From the NCBI GenBank assembly GCA_001972305.1, contig BDDD01002114.1, positions 1 through 64,000 of the forward strand: a DNA stretch of 64,000 bases, written 5' to 3'. Each line of letters begins with the position of its first letter. Position 1 is the stretch's first letter. Below, in pieces: positions 10,911 through 21,531 of the stretch. The notes beneath the pieces were generated by a model that ran no database searches, was not told where the DNA came from, and was given only the letters and a program-made list of their open reading frames with translations. This DNA is from Cephalotus follicularis. Lineage: Eukaryota; Streptophyta; Magnoliopsida; Oxalidales; Cephalotaceae. The translations under genes and the position numbers were made by a program.

Positions 10911-11812
10911 CTTCGAGTCCTTTGAACACTAGTCGGGCTTCGAGATAGGAAGCTCTGAGTCCTCTAGAGACTAGTCAGGCTCAGCATTGGGTTTCTCCTC
11001 TAAGTACTTCTCAAGTACTGAGTTTTATTATATCACCAACTCAAAGATATCGACACATCAACTCCGGCACAAAAGCAACAAAAAATTCAATAATTCAACA
11101 AATACTAATCTATCAATCACAACAACATTCACAACAATACAAGCATTAAACACAATAACACATACAATGAAATCACACATAGCAGAACAATTCACCAGCG
11201 TGCTTGCAGAGCTCAGCAAATAGTAACCTACCTAATTTTGGTTGAAAACGGAGATCACACGACTCCTTACTTAGATTCTAGACTTCCTCTGATTTGTAAT
11301 CGCTGCGCACCTCAGCTTTCTTCTTTTCTTCGCTCTTCCACTACTTCCTTAGTTCTAGGAGATAGGAATTTATGCATGGGCACAAGAGGCATCGAACTGT
11401 CCTGAGAAAACTCTTCCTTTTGTCTTCTTTGTCCAACATCTGGCCCCATTCTCTACTTTCTCTCCCTTCTCTCGATTTTTCTAGAATGGAAGAGACGAAG
11501 AGTATCCAAAGTGCGTCTCAAGGGCATCTCTTATCATATATAGCCAAAGAGAAGAATCCAAAACCTCCCAGGTCATTTCCCTTCTAATGCAGGCCGACCT
11601 AAGTTCCAATTCCTCTTCCTATTACCTTTTGAGCCCAATCATATAATAATGTCTAGGTCTCATTTCTACTGTTCATATTCGGCCCAATGAAGAGGAATAA
11701 TTTTCAAGGCCCATAATACATTTTTATATATTCATAATTCTTTAAAATATTCATGCCGTATAATACAAACAAGATACACACAATTCCATACATTTAAAAT
11801 CCAGGGTTTACA

Positions 11813-11823
11813 TCCTCCCCTCC
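11813..11823 (-). promoter_or_regulatory. Polypurine tract of element B
   Basis: Minus-strand GGAGGGGAGGA lies directly upstream of the LTR start TGTAAACCC. It is identical to the tract of A. Confidence 0.75.
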
Positions 11824-11834
11824 TGAAAGAAATC

Positions 11835-12990
11835 TCATCCCGAAATTCCCTAAGGTTAGAAAAATTGTGGGTACATAGCTTTCATATCATCTTCTCTCTC
11901 CCAAGTAGCTTCCTCCACTCCGTGGTATTGCCATAACACCTTTACCAATGGAATAGTTTTATTTCTTCATAACTAATATACGTTCTCAACTCCAATTGTT
12001 CCCATTACAATACATGAGAAGGGTCAGGATGATACTTCTTCAGCATTGAGACATGGAATACACTGTGTATATCCGCTAGGCTCGGTGGTAAGGCAAGTAA
12101 GTATGCGACGGTACCCACTCTCTCAAGGATCTCAAAAGGTCTTATAAATCGAGGGGATAGCTTCACTTTCTTGCCAAATCTCATAATCCCTTTAGTCAGA
12201 GAGACTTTAAGGAACACATGGTCACCCACAGGGAACTCTAACTCTCGCCTGCGGTGGTCTGCATAACTTTTTTGTCTGCTTTGTGTTGTTAGTCGTCTTT
12301 CTCTGATGACTTTAGCCTTCTCAATCATTTCTTGCACAAGCTTAGGTCCCAATAGACTCTGTTCACCAACTTCAAACCAACAGATTGGGGTCCTACATTT
12401 TCGTCCATAGAGAGCCTTGAAGGGTGCCATTTCAATGCTAGCATGATAGCTGTTATTGTACGAGAACTCTATAAAAGGGAGGTGTTCATTCCAACTTCCA
12501 CCCTAATCTAATACGCATGCTCGTAGCATGTCTTCCATAGTCTGAATAGTCCTCTCAGACTGACCATCAGTCTGGGGATAAGAAGCTGTGCTAAAATTTA
12601 TCTAAAAAACCAAAGGCTTCCTGCAGTTTCCTCCAAAACCTCGATGTGAATCGGGGGTCTCTATCAGACACCACGCTAATTGGTACTCCATGGAGCCTAA
12701 CAATCTCTGAAATACATAGGTTTGCTAACCATGTAAGAGAAGAAGTCGACTTGATCAGAAGAAAATGAACTGATTTGGTAAAGCGATCAACGATCACCCA
12801 TATAGCATCACGGTTAGTCTTCGTTCTAGGCAGTCCCGTTACGAAGTCCATTGTAATGTGCTCCCACTTCCACTGGGCCACAGGCAACAGTTGTAGCAAT
12901 CCTACCAGTCTTTGATGTTCTACTTTAACTTGTTGACATATCAGGCAATAAGCTGCAAACTCAGCTATTTCTCTTTTCATATTGCTCCAC
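11835..12990 (-). pseudogene. Chromovirus B integrase with GPY/F region and chromodomain
   Basis: Leftward from 12,990: the zinc-binding part EIAEFAAYCLICQQVKVEHQR, then the catalytic core with TMDFVTGLPRT, VSDRDPRFTSRFW and, after a frameshift near 12,590, [13 protein letters not shown]. All three catalytic acidic residues are therefore recognisable. A further open stretch (12,430-12,005) gives the C-terminal module with KLSPRFIRPFEILERVG and VFHVSMLKKYHPDPSHV. It is followed across stops by a chromodomain end (VLWQYHGVEEATWEREDDM). Integrase joins element DNA to the host genome; the chromodomain in this clade targets heterochromatin. Stops near 12,004 and 12,505 and the frameshift make it inactive. 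Confidence 0.88.
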
Positions 12991-13385
12991 CAATAATTTT
13001 GGCTTTAAGTCTCTGTACATCTTGGTACTCCCCGGATATACGGAGAAGCTGAAGCGATGGGCCTGTAACAATTGTTCATCTTTCAATTCTTGTTTGTTAG
13101 GAACACAATTCCTGCCCTGATATCAGATTAATCCATCACCTTGAATTGAGAAATTGGGTTTCAATCCTCGATGCTCGCTCAAAGCTAATTTGAGTAAATC
13201 TCCATCTCCACTTTGACTTTCTTTAATTTTGTCCATCAACCATGGATGTACCTAGATATGAGCAATCGTTAGGCAAGCTAATTGGCCACTTAATGCATCC
13301 GCAATCACGTTAGCCTTGCCTGGATGGTACTGAATTTCATAATTATAGTCATTAAGTAACTCCATCCATCTCCTTTGCCTCATAT

Positions 13386-13817
13386 TCAAGTCTTTTGGGA
13401 GAATAGATACTTTAAGCTTTTGTGATCAGTGTACACCTCAATCTTCGTACCATACAGATAATGCCTCCATTTACGCAGCGCAAAGCCTATTGCTGCCAAT
13501 TCAAGATCATGAGTCGGATAATTCTCTTCATGAGGCTTTAACTTCCTTGAGGCGTATGCGATCATCTTCACATTCTGCATCAGGACACATCCCAAGCCAT
13601 TGCCTGACACATCACTATATATTACAAAACCTTCACTGCCTTCTAGTAAGTCTAAGATTGGCATAGAAATCAAGCGCTGCTTCAGCTCTTGAAAGATTTG
13701 TTCACACTTATCATCCCATATGAATGTTGTATTCTTCTGCGTCAATCGGGTCAGAGGTGTGGCTACAAAACGACGGTAATATCCCGCCAAGCCTAAAAAA
13801 CTCCTGACTTCTGTCAC
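13386..13817 (-). pseudogene. Chromovirus B RNase H region
   Basis: The 143-codon open stretch starts in the RT-RNase H connection ([15 protein letters not shown]). It then gives [46 protein letters not shown] and [15 protein letters not shown], the normal gypsy RNase H series. A stop follows, and the rest ([15 protein letters not shown]) is readable at about 13,310. The domain normally removes the RNA strand of the RNA-DNA hybrid. It is continuous with RT upstream apart from a stop near 13,836. Confidence 0.85.
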
Positions 13818-13837
13818 ATTAGTTGGCCGTTTTCAGT

Positions 13838-14640
13838 CCTTTACTGCTTCTATCTTTGAAGGATCTACAGACAATCCAGCACTGGATATAACGTGACCAA
13901 GAAAATCCACCTCTGACAACCAGAATTCATATTTGCTAAACTTGGCATATAACCGATGGTCTCAGAGAGTTTTCAATGCCAAGTGCAGATGTTCCCCGTG
14001 TTCCTCCATGGACTTAGAATATACCAGGTCGATGAAGACCACTATAAACTGGTCAAGATATGGACTAAATATCTGATTTATTAAACTCATGAATGCGGCA
14101 GGGGCGTTGGTCACCCCGAATGGCATTACTACAAATTCGTAATGTCCATACTATGACCTGAACGCTGACTTTGGTATGTCTTCTGCTCTGACCCTGAGCT
14201 CATGATATCTCGATCTCAAATCTAACCTACAAAATACTGAAGATCCCTTTAGTTGATCAAATAATTCGTCAATATGTGGCAGCGGATACTTGTTCTTAAC
14301 AGTAACCTTATTAAGCTACCGGTAATCAATACATATTCTCAAGGATCCATCCTTCTTCTTAACAAACAAGACTGGTGCTCCCCATGGGGATACACATGGT
14401 CTAATGAAACCTTTATCAAGTAACTCTTGCAATTGTACTTTTAATTCCTTTAACTCAGGAGGGGCCATTCGATACTGAGCTCTCGATATAGGTGTCATCC
14501 CAGGCAGAAGATCTATAATAAACTCCACATCTCTTTCAAGAGGTAAGGATGTCAACTCCTCCACGAACACATCCGAGTATTCACAAACAACTAGGATATC
14601 CTCTAATTTCGGTACCCATCTTCTGCCATCTACCACATGT
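13838..14640 (-). pseudogene. Chromovirus B reverse transcriptase with deleted active-site residues
   Basis: The entry linker [21 protein letters not shown] is followed by PYRMAP-type [10 protein letters not shown] and [31 protein letters not shown], then a stop. Next come [34 protein letters not shown] and [17 protein letters not shown]. The catalytic motif, expected as FIDDILVYSK, reads FIDLVYSK (about 14,025-14,035). Six bases encoding the second aspartate and the isoleucine are missing, so polymerase activity would be lost even without the stops near 14,316, 14,185 and 13,963. RT makes the DNA copy in cytoplasmic virus-like particles. Confidence 0.88.
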
Positions 14641-15155
14641 GCCAGGTATGCATCACAACCCTACCTCAAAAGTCTGTCAGCCTGCATAAAAGATATCATT
14701 TGAGTTGGCTGATGATCTAAGGTTCTAATAAACTGGAACGGAGACTATCCTGGCATATTGAAGGTTACAACCTTCTTGTTACAATCCATACAGGCATAGT
14801 GCATCGACAACCAGTCCATTCCAAGGATTATATCAAGATCACCCATTGGCAACACTGTAAGATCTACCAATAAAATATGTACGACGATCTTAATAGCACA
14901 AGAGTTACACACCCATTCGGACGTAGCAGACTCTCCTACTGGTGTGCTAACTTCTATTATAAAAGGCAAAGGCTTTGGCTCCACATTCATGTAACATATA
15001 AAATGTGATGCAACATATGAATGAGATGAGCCTGAATCAATGATGGTTCATGCCAAATGCTGAGATATAGAAACAGTACCTCCAATAACTGAAGTGGTTC
15101 CTGCTGTAACTCTCCGATCCATAGCATATACTCTGCCCTGTACCATGGGAACGGA
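14640..15155 (-). pseudogene. Chromovirus B protease
   Basis: Downstream of gag, across a stop, the translation reads GRVYAMDRR. After another stop it reads TIIDSGSSHSYVASHF, with the D-S-G active site of a retropepsin near 15,040. It continues with LPMGDLDIILGMDWLSMHYACMDCNKKVVTFNMPG to about 14,745. This aspartic protease would cleave the gag-pol polyprotein. Element A preserves only its end. Stops at about 15,154, 15,047 and 14,744 inactivate it. Confidence 0.75.
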
Positions 15156-16550
15156 TCACATCTGTTGTTTGCCATGATCTCCTCTTGAGCTAGTGCTAGG
15201 TCGACCTTGTTGAGAATTTCCATGAGATTGGGCTGAGCTCTGGCCCGACATCCGTGGGCCATATCTACTATGAGGACACTCATCGTCCGCATGATCCATA
15301 ACCCCACAATTCACGCACCCGCTGGCCTTCCACCAACAATCATCAGAGGCATGGTTTGTATGACCACAATGTATGCATGACTCCATAGGATCTTGGCTAG
15401 CATCATTTGAAGGCCTAAAATGACTTCCTTGTGGGGACAATAATCCTCCATGTCGTCTCCGTCTGGAGCAACTTCCTTGTCTCCTTTGCTGAGAGCCTCG
15501 AAATTGTCTTCCAAATCTGGAGGGACCTGCTGGACTTCCAACGCTATGGGGAGATTCACCCTGCCTCAGACTGCTACTGTATCCAGACCTCTGGAATTTA
15601 TTACTACTCCCAGTGCTCCTTCCTGAATATCCACCGGAAGGGGCAGGTCTCCGACTACCTATTTGAATCCTCAATTTCTGTAACTCCTGAGCCAAAGCTT
15701 GAACCTCTCGAGCCCTGTTAGCTAGATCAAAGAAGGATTTCAAATGTAAGGGCACTAGCCTCTCCCTAATATTGGGACGAAGCTCTCCAAGGAACTTCTT
15801 GGATTTTCTAGTCTCCGTGTTGACCATATGCGGAGCTATTCTTGACAATTCAATAAATTTGGCCTCATACTGGGCCACTGACATATCTCCTTGGTTTAGG
15901 CCTAGAAATTCAGCCTCCATCTTATCAACCTCAGCTTCGGGATAGTATCTCCCATCGAATTCTGATTTAAATATGTCCCATGAATGGGCTACTCCTAATA
16001 CTTCCCAGGAGGTTTCTACCATTTTCCACCAATGATCTGCTTCGCCCTGTAACATATATGTAGCAAAGACAACCTTATGTGAGTCTGAACATTCCAAGAC
16101 TCTGAAAATCTTCTCTATTTACATTAGACATCGTTCGGCTGTAATAGAATTGGGGTCCCCTATAAAGATTGGAGGATTTGACCTCAAAAACGTGACTAAG
16201 GGATCCTCTAGGCGTGTAGGATGATCAACCGATCTCCTTGCTGTCACTGAACACCTAGCTGGTCTCGCAGCCATGGGATGTTCTGGTGCTTCAGCCGCAC
16301 ATCTATCAAGTCTAGCTTCTAAGGTTTGTTCTGATGAAGTCGCATGTCGTTGCATGAATTCGTTCATCTAGGCTATCATTGCACGCATCCGCCTCATAAG
16401 ACCTTTAGGCTCCTCTTGAGTAGGAGCAGTAGTTTCTGCTTCTTGGGCTACATTTACCCCTTGTTCTTCAGCATTTCTGTTTACTCGGGTACGTCTAGTC
16501 AACGTCCCGGTTCTCACTCCTCATGCAATTCTACTCTGACGTCCTTCCAT
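15156..16550 (-). pseudogene. Chromovirus B gag with two CCHC knuckles
   Basis: From the ATG at 16,550 one frame runs to a stop at 15,156, about 464 codons, broken by three in-frame stops (about 16,523, 16,368 and 16,116). The middle has the gag core (VVFATYMLQGEADHWW, FKSEFDGRYYPE, MSVAQYEAKFIELSR). A basic serine/glycine-rich linker and two zinc knuckles follow, CIHCGHTNHASDDC and CVNCGVMDHADDEC, both fitting CX2CX4HX4C. Gag forms the particle and binds element RNA. I chose this start because it opens the frame continuous with the core and lies just inside the primer binding site. Length is in the range usual for chromovirus gag. Confidence 0.88.
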
Positions 16551-16674
16551 ACTTTTTTGATTGCATAAAAAGAACGAGTCAATGTCCACTTATCTTATCT
16601 GCATGCAATAATCTCATTCTTATCAATTATCCTCACAAGCCAAGGACTTTATCCTGGCATATCCAGCATAGTAC

Positions 16675-16687
16675 GGCTCTAATACCA
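16675..16687 (-). promoter_or_regulatory. Primer binding site of element B
   Basis: The minus strand reads TGGTATTAGAGCC, one base off the complement of initiator methionine tRNA. It is 5 bases inside the right LTR and upstream of gag. Confidence 0.82.
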
Positions 16688-17369
16688 CAAATCATCACGC
16701 CCCGAACCGTGGGATGAACCCTACGGCTCGACATGTGGCATACCATACAATTAATCAATTATATATATTTATTTTCCACAATGAATTTCAATATGAGAAT
16801 CATAAATCTCAAAATTCTAAATTCAGGGTTATGTATGCGAAAAATCACTAAATAGATCATGTGGATAGATCCAAATGTATATACAACACTGTCTTATTTA
16901 GCTCTGCCACAAACCGGCAGGTCATGAATTACCCACAATGTATTATACATAATTTCATCTTATATAAACTGGTCGGCAGCAACTGCACTAAAGAGGAGGA
17001 GGACTTACTCTGCGCCTAAGCCTTCTGGTCCTTGCTAAGCTCCACCTGCACCTGAAAGCAACCCATGGTTGTGTAGGCTACAAGATGCAAGGTGCACATG
17101 CAGAGGAGATGCAATTAAACAGACAAAATGCGTGCATGCCATAAACATGTCCCATATCATACAAGACATCATACGATCTTCATAATTTGTTCCCAGGCGC
17201 AAATAGACTCTCCTCGGCCTCCTCTACTTTAGGGCAGACCACTCATTATTGATGTCAAAGGCAGAGCAGCAGGGTAGAGTAATCCATCATGTGGGCAGAC
17301 TAGGGTTATCATCTCATATTGGGCAGACTAGAGCATAGTTATATATATATTATATCTAAGTGTGTGACC

Positions 17370-17625
17370 TACTCAGTCATCAACTTGTATGGGTGAACTC
17401 TGTGGTCATCTTTCTTATGGGTGACCTCTGCGGTTATCTCTCATTGGTGACCTCTTCGGTCATCTCTGCCACAGGTGACCTCTTCGGTCATCTCTGATAT
17501 TAGTGACCTCTACGGTCATCTCAAGGGTGGTGACCTCTTCGTTCATCTCTGATATGGGTGACCTCTGCGATCATCTCTCTTACCGGTGACCTCTGTGGTC
17601 ATCTCTGGTGTGACCCTTATAGTTT
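17370..17625. repeat. 27-bp tandem array in B right LTR (about 9 units)
   Basis: Same GTGACCTCTNCGGTCATCTCT units as at 10,250-10,470, with one extra unit near the left end. Confidence 0.8.
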
Positions 17626-17761
17626 ATTTGCACTACTAACTATTTGATTTAGAGAAGGGAATGTAGTCTGCCTATCAATATAAGTCTGCCTCTACACTCT
17701 TAGGAGCTAGTATGCTATGTGCTCCTTAGCCACTATACAATTGGACGCTAGTCTTCTCTAC

Positions 17762-18005
17762 GCGATGAAGGATTGGTCTGCTCGGCACGCGTGACTAGTA
17801 TGCTCGGTGACCATGTGGACTGGTCTGCTTGGTACGCATGGATTAATATGCTTGGGGACCATGTGGACTGGTCTGCTCGGTACGCATGGACTTGTCATGC
17901 TTTGTGACCATGTGGACTGGTCTGCTCGGCACGCATGGACTAGTCATGCTCGAAGACCTTATGGACAGGTCTGCTCAACATGCGAGAACTAGTCTGACTT
18001 CGAGC
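17762..18005. repeat. 48-bp tandem array in B right LTR (about 5 units)
   Basis: Same unit as at 10,618-10,910, with one internal unit fewer. The order of the remaining units is preserved. Confidence 0.8.
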
Positions 18006-18690
18006 AGAGAAGTTTCGAGTCCTCTGAAGACTAGTCGGGCTTCGAGCTAGGAAGCTCTGAGTCTTCTAAAGACTAGTCAGGCTCTGCATTGGGTTTCTCC
18101 TCTAAGTATTTTCAAGTACTGAGCTTTATTATATCACCAACTCAAAGATATTGACACATCAACCGTAGCACAGAAGCAACAAAAACTTCGAACATTCAAC
18201 TAATCCTAATCTATCAAGCACAACAACATTCACAACAATACAAACATTACATAGAACAACACATGCAATGAAATCACACATAAAAGAACAATTCACAAGC
18301 ATGCTTGCAGAGATCGGTAAATTGTAACCTACCTAATTTCGTTTGAAGATGGAGATCACACGACTCCTTACTTAGATTCTAGACTTCCTCTGATTTGTAA
18401 TCACTACGCACCGTTGCTTTTTTCTCTTCTTCACTCTTCCACTACTTCCTCGATTCCAGGAGATAGGAGTTTATGTAGGGGCATAGGAGGCATCGAACTC
18501 GCATAAGAAAACTCTTCCTTTTGTCTTCTTTCTCCAGCATCCGGTCCCATTCTCTACTTTCTCTCCCTTCTCTCTATTTTTATAGAATGGAAGTGAGGAA
18601 GAGTATCAAAAGTGCGTCTCACGGGCACCTCTCATCTTATATAGCCGAATAGAAGAATCCAGAACCTCCTAGGTCGTTTCCCTTTTAATG

Positions 18691-21351
18691 TAGTGTCCAA
18701 TTTGGGTATTGGACTTTGTATGTTTTGAGCCTTAGAATTTTCTTTTGGGATAAGAAGATTTTGGGTCTTGGCTTGGTTTGGGCTTTAAGTGGTTGGTGTT
18801 GTTTGGCTTTGGTGTTGTTGGTTCGGCTTCCTTCGTTTTGGCGTGTTGGAGTTGGAGTGTGCTTGTGCTGGTGGTAGGTTGTGTAAGGGATTTCGGTGTC
18901 CCATCTTGTCAGGCACAAAACCATCTCATGTTAAGGCAGTAAGGAGCTGCTGTAGTAGTTGTTGGTTCCAGAAGTGAGTAGGTGAGAGAAGTGTAAGTTC
19001 TCTGTGCTTTCCTTCTTCCTTCTGAAGTTTTCCTCTGGCGAAGACGAGTTTTGCTTGGAGAACGAGATCCTCGCATTCACAGAGGTGAGCTCTTCCTTTC
19101 TTCGTCTTCTTTCCTCTGTTCGTTTGGCAATGTGCGTGCCAACCTCCCGTTTACGGTGAAGGCATAGATGGTGAGGGTGATCATGATGCTCCGTGGTGGA
19201 ATATTGAGCATTGTGAATGGTCAGGGTGACTATCCGAGGAGGCGATCATGTATTGAAGGTTGCATGCATGTTTTTCCTCTGTTTTTGTTGCAGACTGTGC
19301 TAAGTCTGTGTTCTTTGTTCTTGTAGCTGAGGAGCCGAGAGTTGATCCTAAGCAATAGGAGCTGTACGGAGGAGCGGATAAGTGGTGAGTGGGACATTCT
19401 TTTCTTTACTCTTGAAACATTTGAGAGCCTTAAGCTTAATGTGTGTCCTCGGGTTTTATGTTATTTCCTTCCATGGAGTCTTTGTTCTGGGAGTCATTTC
19501 TTCCTTGTTTTGACATATTCTTTTCAGTTGATATTGATTTCCGAGCTGGTGAGCTTGAGGTTCTAGGTGATATTTCCCCTTGTTTATCCTGTTTATATAT
19601 GTAATAACTTTTGTTTGATACCATCTGTTGTTGAGTATGGATACTGGATACTGGATACTGGGGACCGTGGTGACCGATGGTATGTTTCTATGGAATTCCT
19701 GGTGAGAGATGGTATGTGCAGTGATTCGTTGACCTTCCAGTCGAAGTTCTCATACACGATTACAGACGAGGGTGGTGCCTTGCGGTGATTCATTGGCCAC
19801 TCAGTTGATGTTCGTGATCTGCTTGCCTCCTAGGTACTGGTTCGACACTGATTAGTCATCACCTCTGGTGGAAGGCCAAGACTTGTGGCTCTCTGTATCG
19901 ATACATGGTAGGTGGTGCACTCCCTGCAACCCTATGATCTTCTTCTCTAGTCAGGGACTGTTGAGATATTGCTTCCGTGAAACTTGGCGCCAGCAGATGT
20001 ATGGAAGGGCAAAGGTGAAAGGCCGAGGTGGGTTTTGGTAATGTGACAGGTACCCGTAGTCCTCTGATCAATTGATCCCTGGAGTTTTTGATCCTCTGAT
20101 GGGTCCTCAAGAAATTGGGTTTGAACACCTTGCTTACTTCTATCTCTCATACTAGTGTTTCATATCATTGTTGATATATTTATCTTTTGCTAGCTTTGTA
20201 AACTCCAAGTTGTCTTTCGATCCTTGTTGAGCATCCTCGGATGGTGAGCCGATGACTATTATTTGGCCAGTTGGGCATAACCTTTTGCTCAGTGTCCAAT
20301 GCGTCGGGCATTAAGGAATGCTTTCTCTCCCCTCTCACTAGTCTTTGGACTAATCCCCTCCCAGGTTGTTGTTTTACAGTTGAGGAAGCATGTGAAGTCT
20401 TCCCCACATCGGACCACGTTAAGCACTTGTTGCGAGGTAGACCGAGGAGTTTGCTCTTCCCCTGGGCTTCTCGGCTAGTTCCCTTCATGCATTTGGGACA
20501 TACTTTTGGGTTTTGTTTTTGGGTTGTAACCCTTGTAAAAAAATCTTGTGTGTGAACCTTTGGAGAATATTGGTGTATAAGGTTTATCTTTTATGATATG
20601 GTGATTGTTTATCTTTACCATGTTGATGCTTGTTGTTTTAGGTTGTTTAGACCCTTTTTACCGAGCTCAAGAGGTGAGATATGGAGATATGATGTGTTTG
20701 GAGGTAGTGGTTAGGCTCTGTTGACCTTAGATTTGACCTAGGTGCACGACGGGGTTCCTCGGCTGGAAGCCAGACAATCACGGTCGTTGCCGAGTGTGAC
20801 CCAGGTCCTAGGAAATAGAAGTCAGACCACTAGGTTAGTTGGAAATCCTCGGACGTGAGGTATGCCTGGAACCTTGGTACGAGTCATTGGACTTGAGGAG
20901 TCCTCGGACTTGGTGTGTCCTCTAGCACTTTGGTGTCCTCGGGCATTTTGGGTTCCTTGGGCAACCACGGATGTGTAGTCCGTGTTGAGGCCCAAGTGCT
21001 TTGGAAGTTGTTGCCGAGGTGAAGAGTTGTAGCGTTTGGCTCCTCAGCTTTTGGTAGACCTTGGAGTTTGTCTGAACACGTGCGAGACGCATGTGAGGTT
21101 CCTCGGACTTAAGTGAAACGGTGAGTTTTGGTTCCCCGGTAGTTTCTTTGAGTCCTTAGCCCTTTCTTTGGACACTGCGTTGTATCGCATACTCCTCTGC
21201 CCTAGCGTTCTGGTCAGGCTATAGTGTTTTAGACGCCTGGAGCCTTTTTTACTCGAGGCATTTGTTGTGTTGTTTGGGTTTGGAGGGTTGTTGGCAGGTG
21301 TGCCATCCCCGACAGAGCTCGTGTCCCCGGGTGTTTTGGGAACGGGTCCTG
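18691..21351. mobile_element. Insertion X, unclassified, 2.66 kb, inside B right LTR
   Basis: Both flanks are continuous in the homologous LTRs (TAATG then CAGG), so the middle is an insertion. TAATG (18,686-18,690) and TTATG (21,352-21,356) may be a 5-bp target duplication with one mismatch. X starts TAGTGTCCAA and ends GGGTCCTG. No matching terminal inverted repeats, no Helitron end and no transposase-like translation were found. It is G- and T-rich on the plus strand, with many CCTCGG/CCGAGG words at 20,640-21,110 that recall those in LTR D (63,170-63,425). A donor-like (19,084) and an acceptor-like (19,326) site bracket a possible intron. A solo LTR or a non-autonomous element are both possible. 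Confidence 0.55.
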
Positions 21352-21531
21352 TTATGCAGGCCGGCCCAAGTTCCAATTCCTCTTCCTATTCCCTTTTGAG
21401 CCCAATTATATAATTAATGTCCAAACCTCATTTCTACTATTCATATTCGGCCCAATGAAGAGGAATAATTCTCAAGGCCAATAATACATATTTATATATT
21501 CATAATTCCTTATAATATTCAGGGCATCACA
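21352..21531 (-). repeat. Right LTR of B, terminal part
   Basis: Continues the B LTR after X and ends GGGCATCACA. It is followed by the ATCCA duplication at 21,532. Compared with the left LTR it lacks about 55 bases before the end, a deletion shared with the fragment at 2,270-2,752. Confidence 0.75.

Larger units (their letters stand above)
9550..11812 (-). repeat. Left (3') LTR of chromovirus B
   Basis: The LTR is 2,263 bp. It begins TGTCACGCCCCGAACAG and ends GGGTTTACA beside a purine tract. It pairs with 16,693-18,690 plus 21,352-21,531. The ATCCA target duplication lies at 9,545-9,549 and 21,532-21,536. It contains the stem-loop at 9,917-9,939, a 27-bp tandem array and a 48-bp tandem array. 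The last 520 bases resemble the fragment embedded in the left LTR of A. Confidence 0.85.
16693..18690 (-). repeat. Right (5') LTR of B, first part
   Basis: Matches 9,550-11,590. The terminal TG has become CA (CATCACGCCCCGAACCG). It carries the 27-bp array (17,370-17,625, about nine units) and the 48-bp array (17,762-18,005, about five units). It is interrupted after TTTTAATG by insertion X and resumes at 21,352. Confidence 0.85.

Noticed and set aside
18691..21351. X as a Helitron
   Set aside because: It does not sit between A and T with a 5' TC and a 3' CTRR hairpin end, and it has a possible target duplication, which Helitrons lack.
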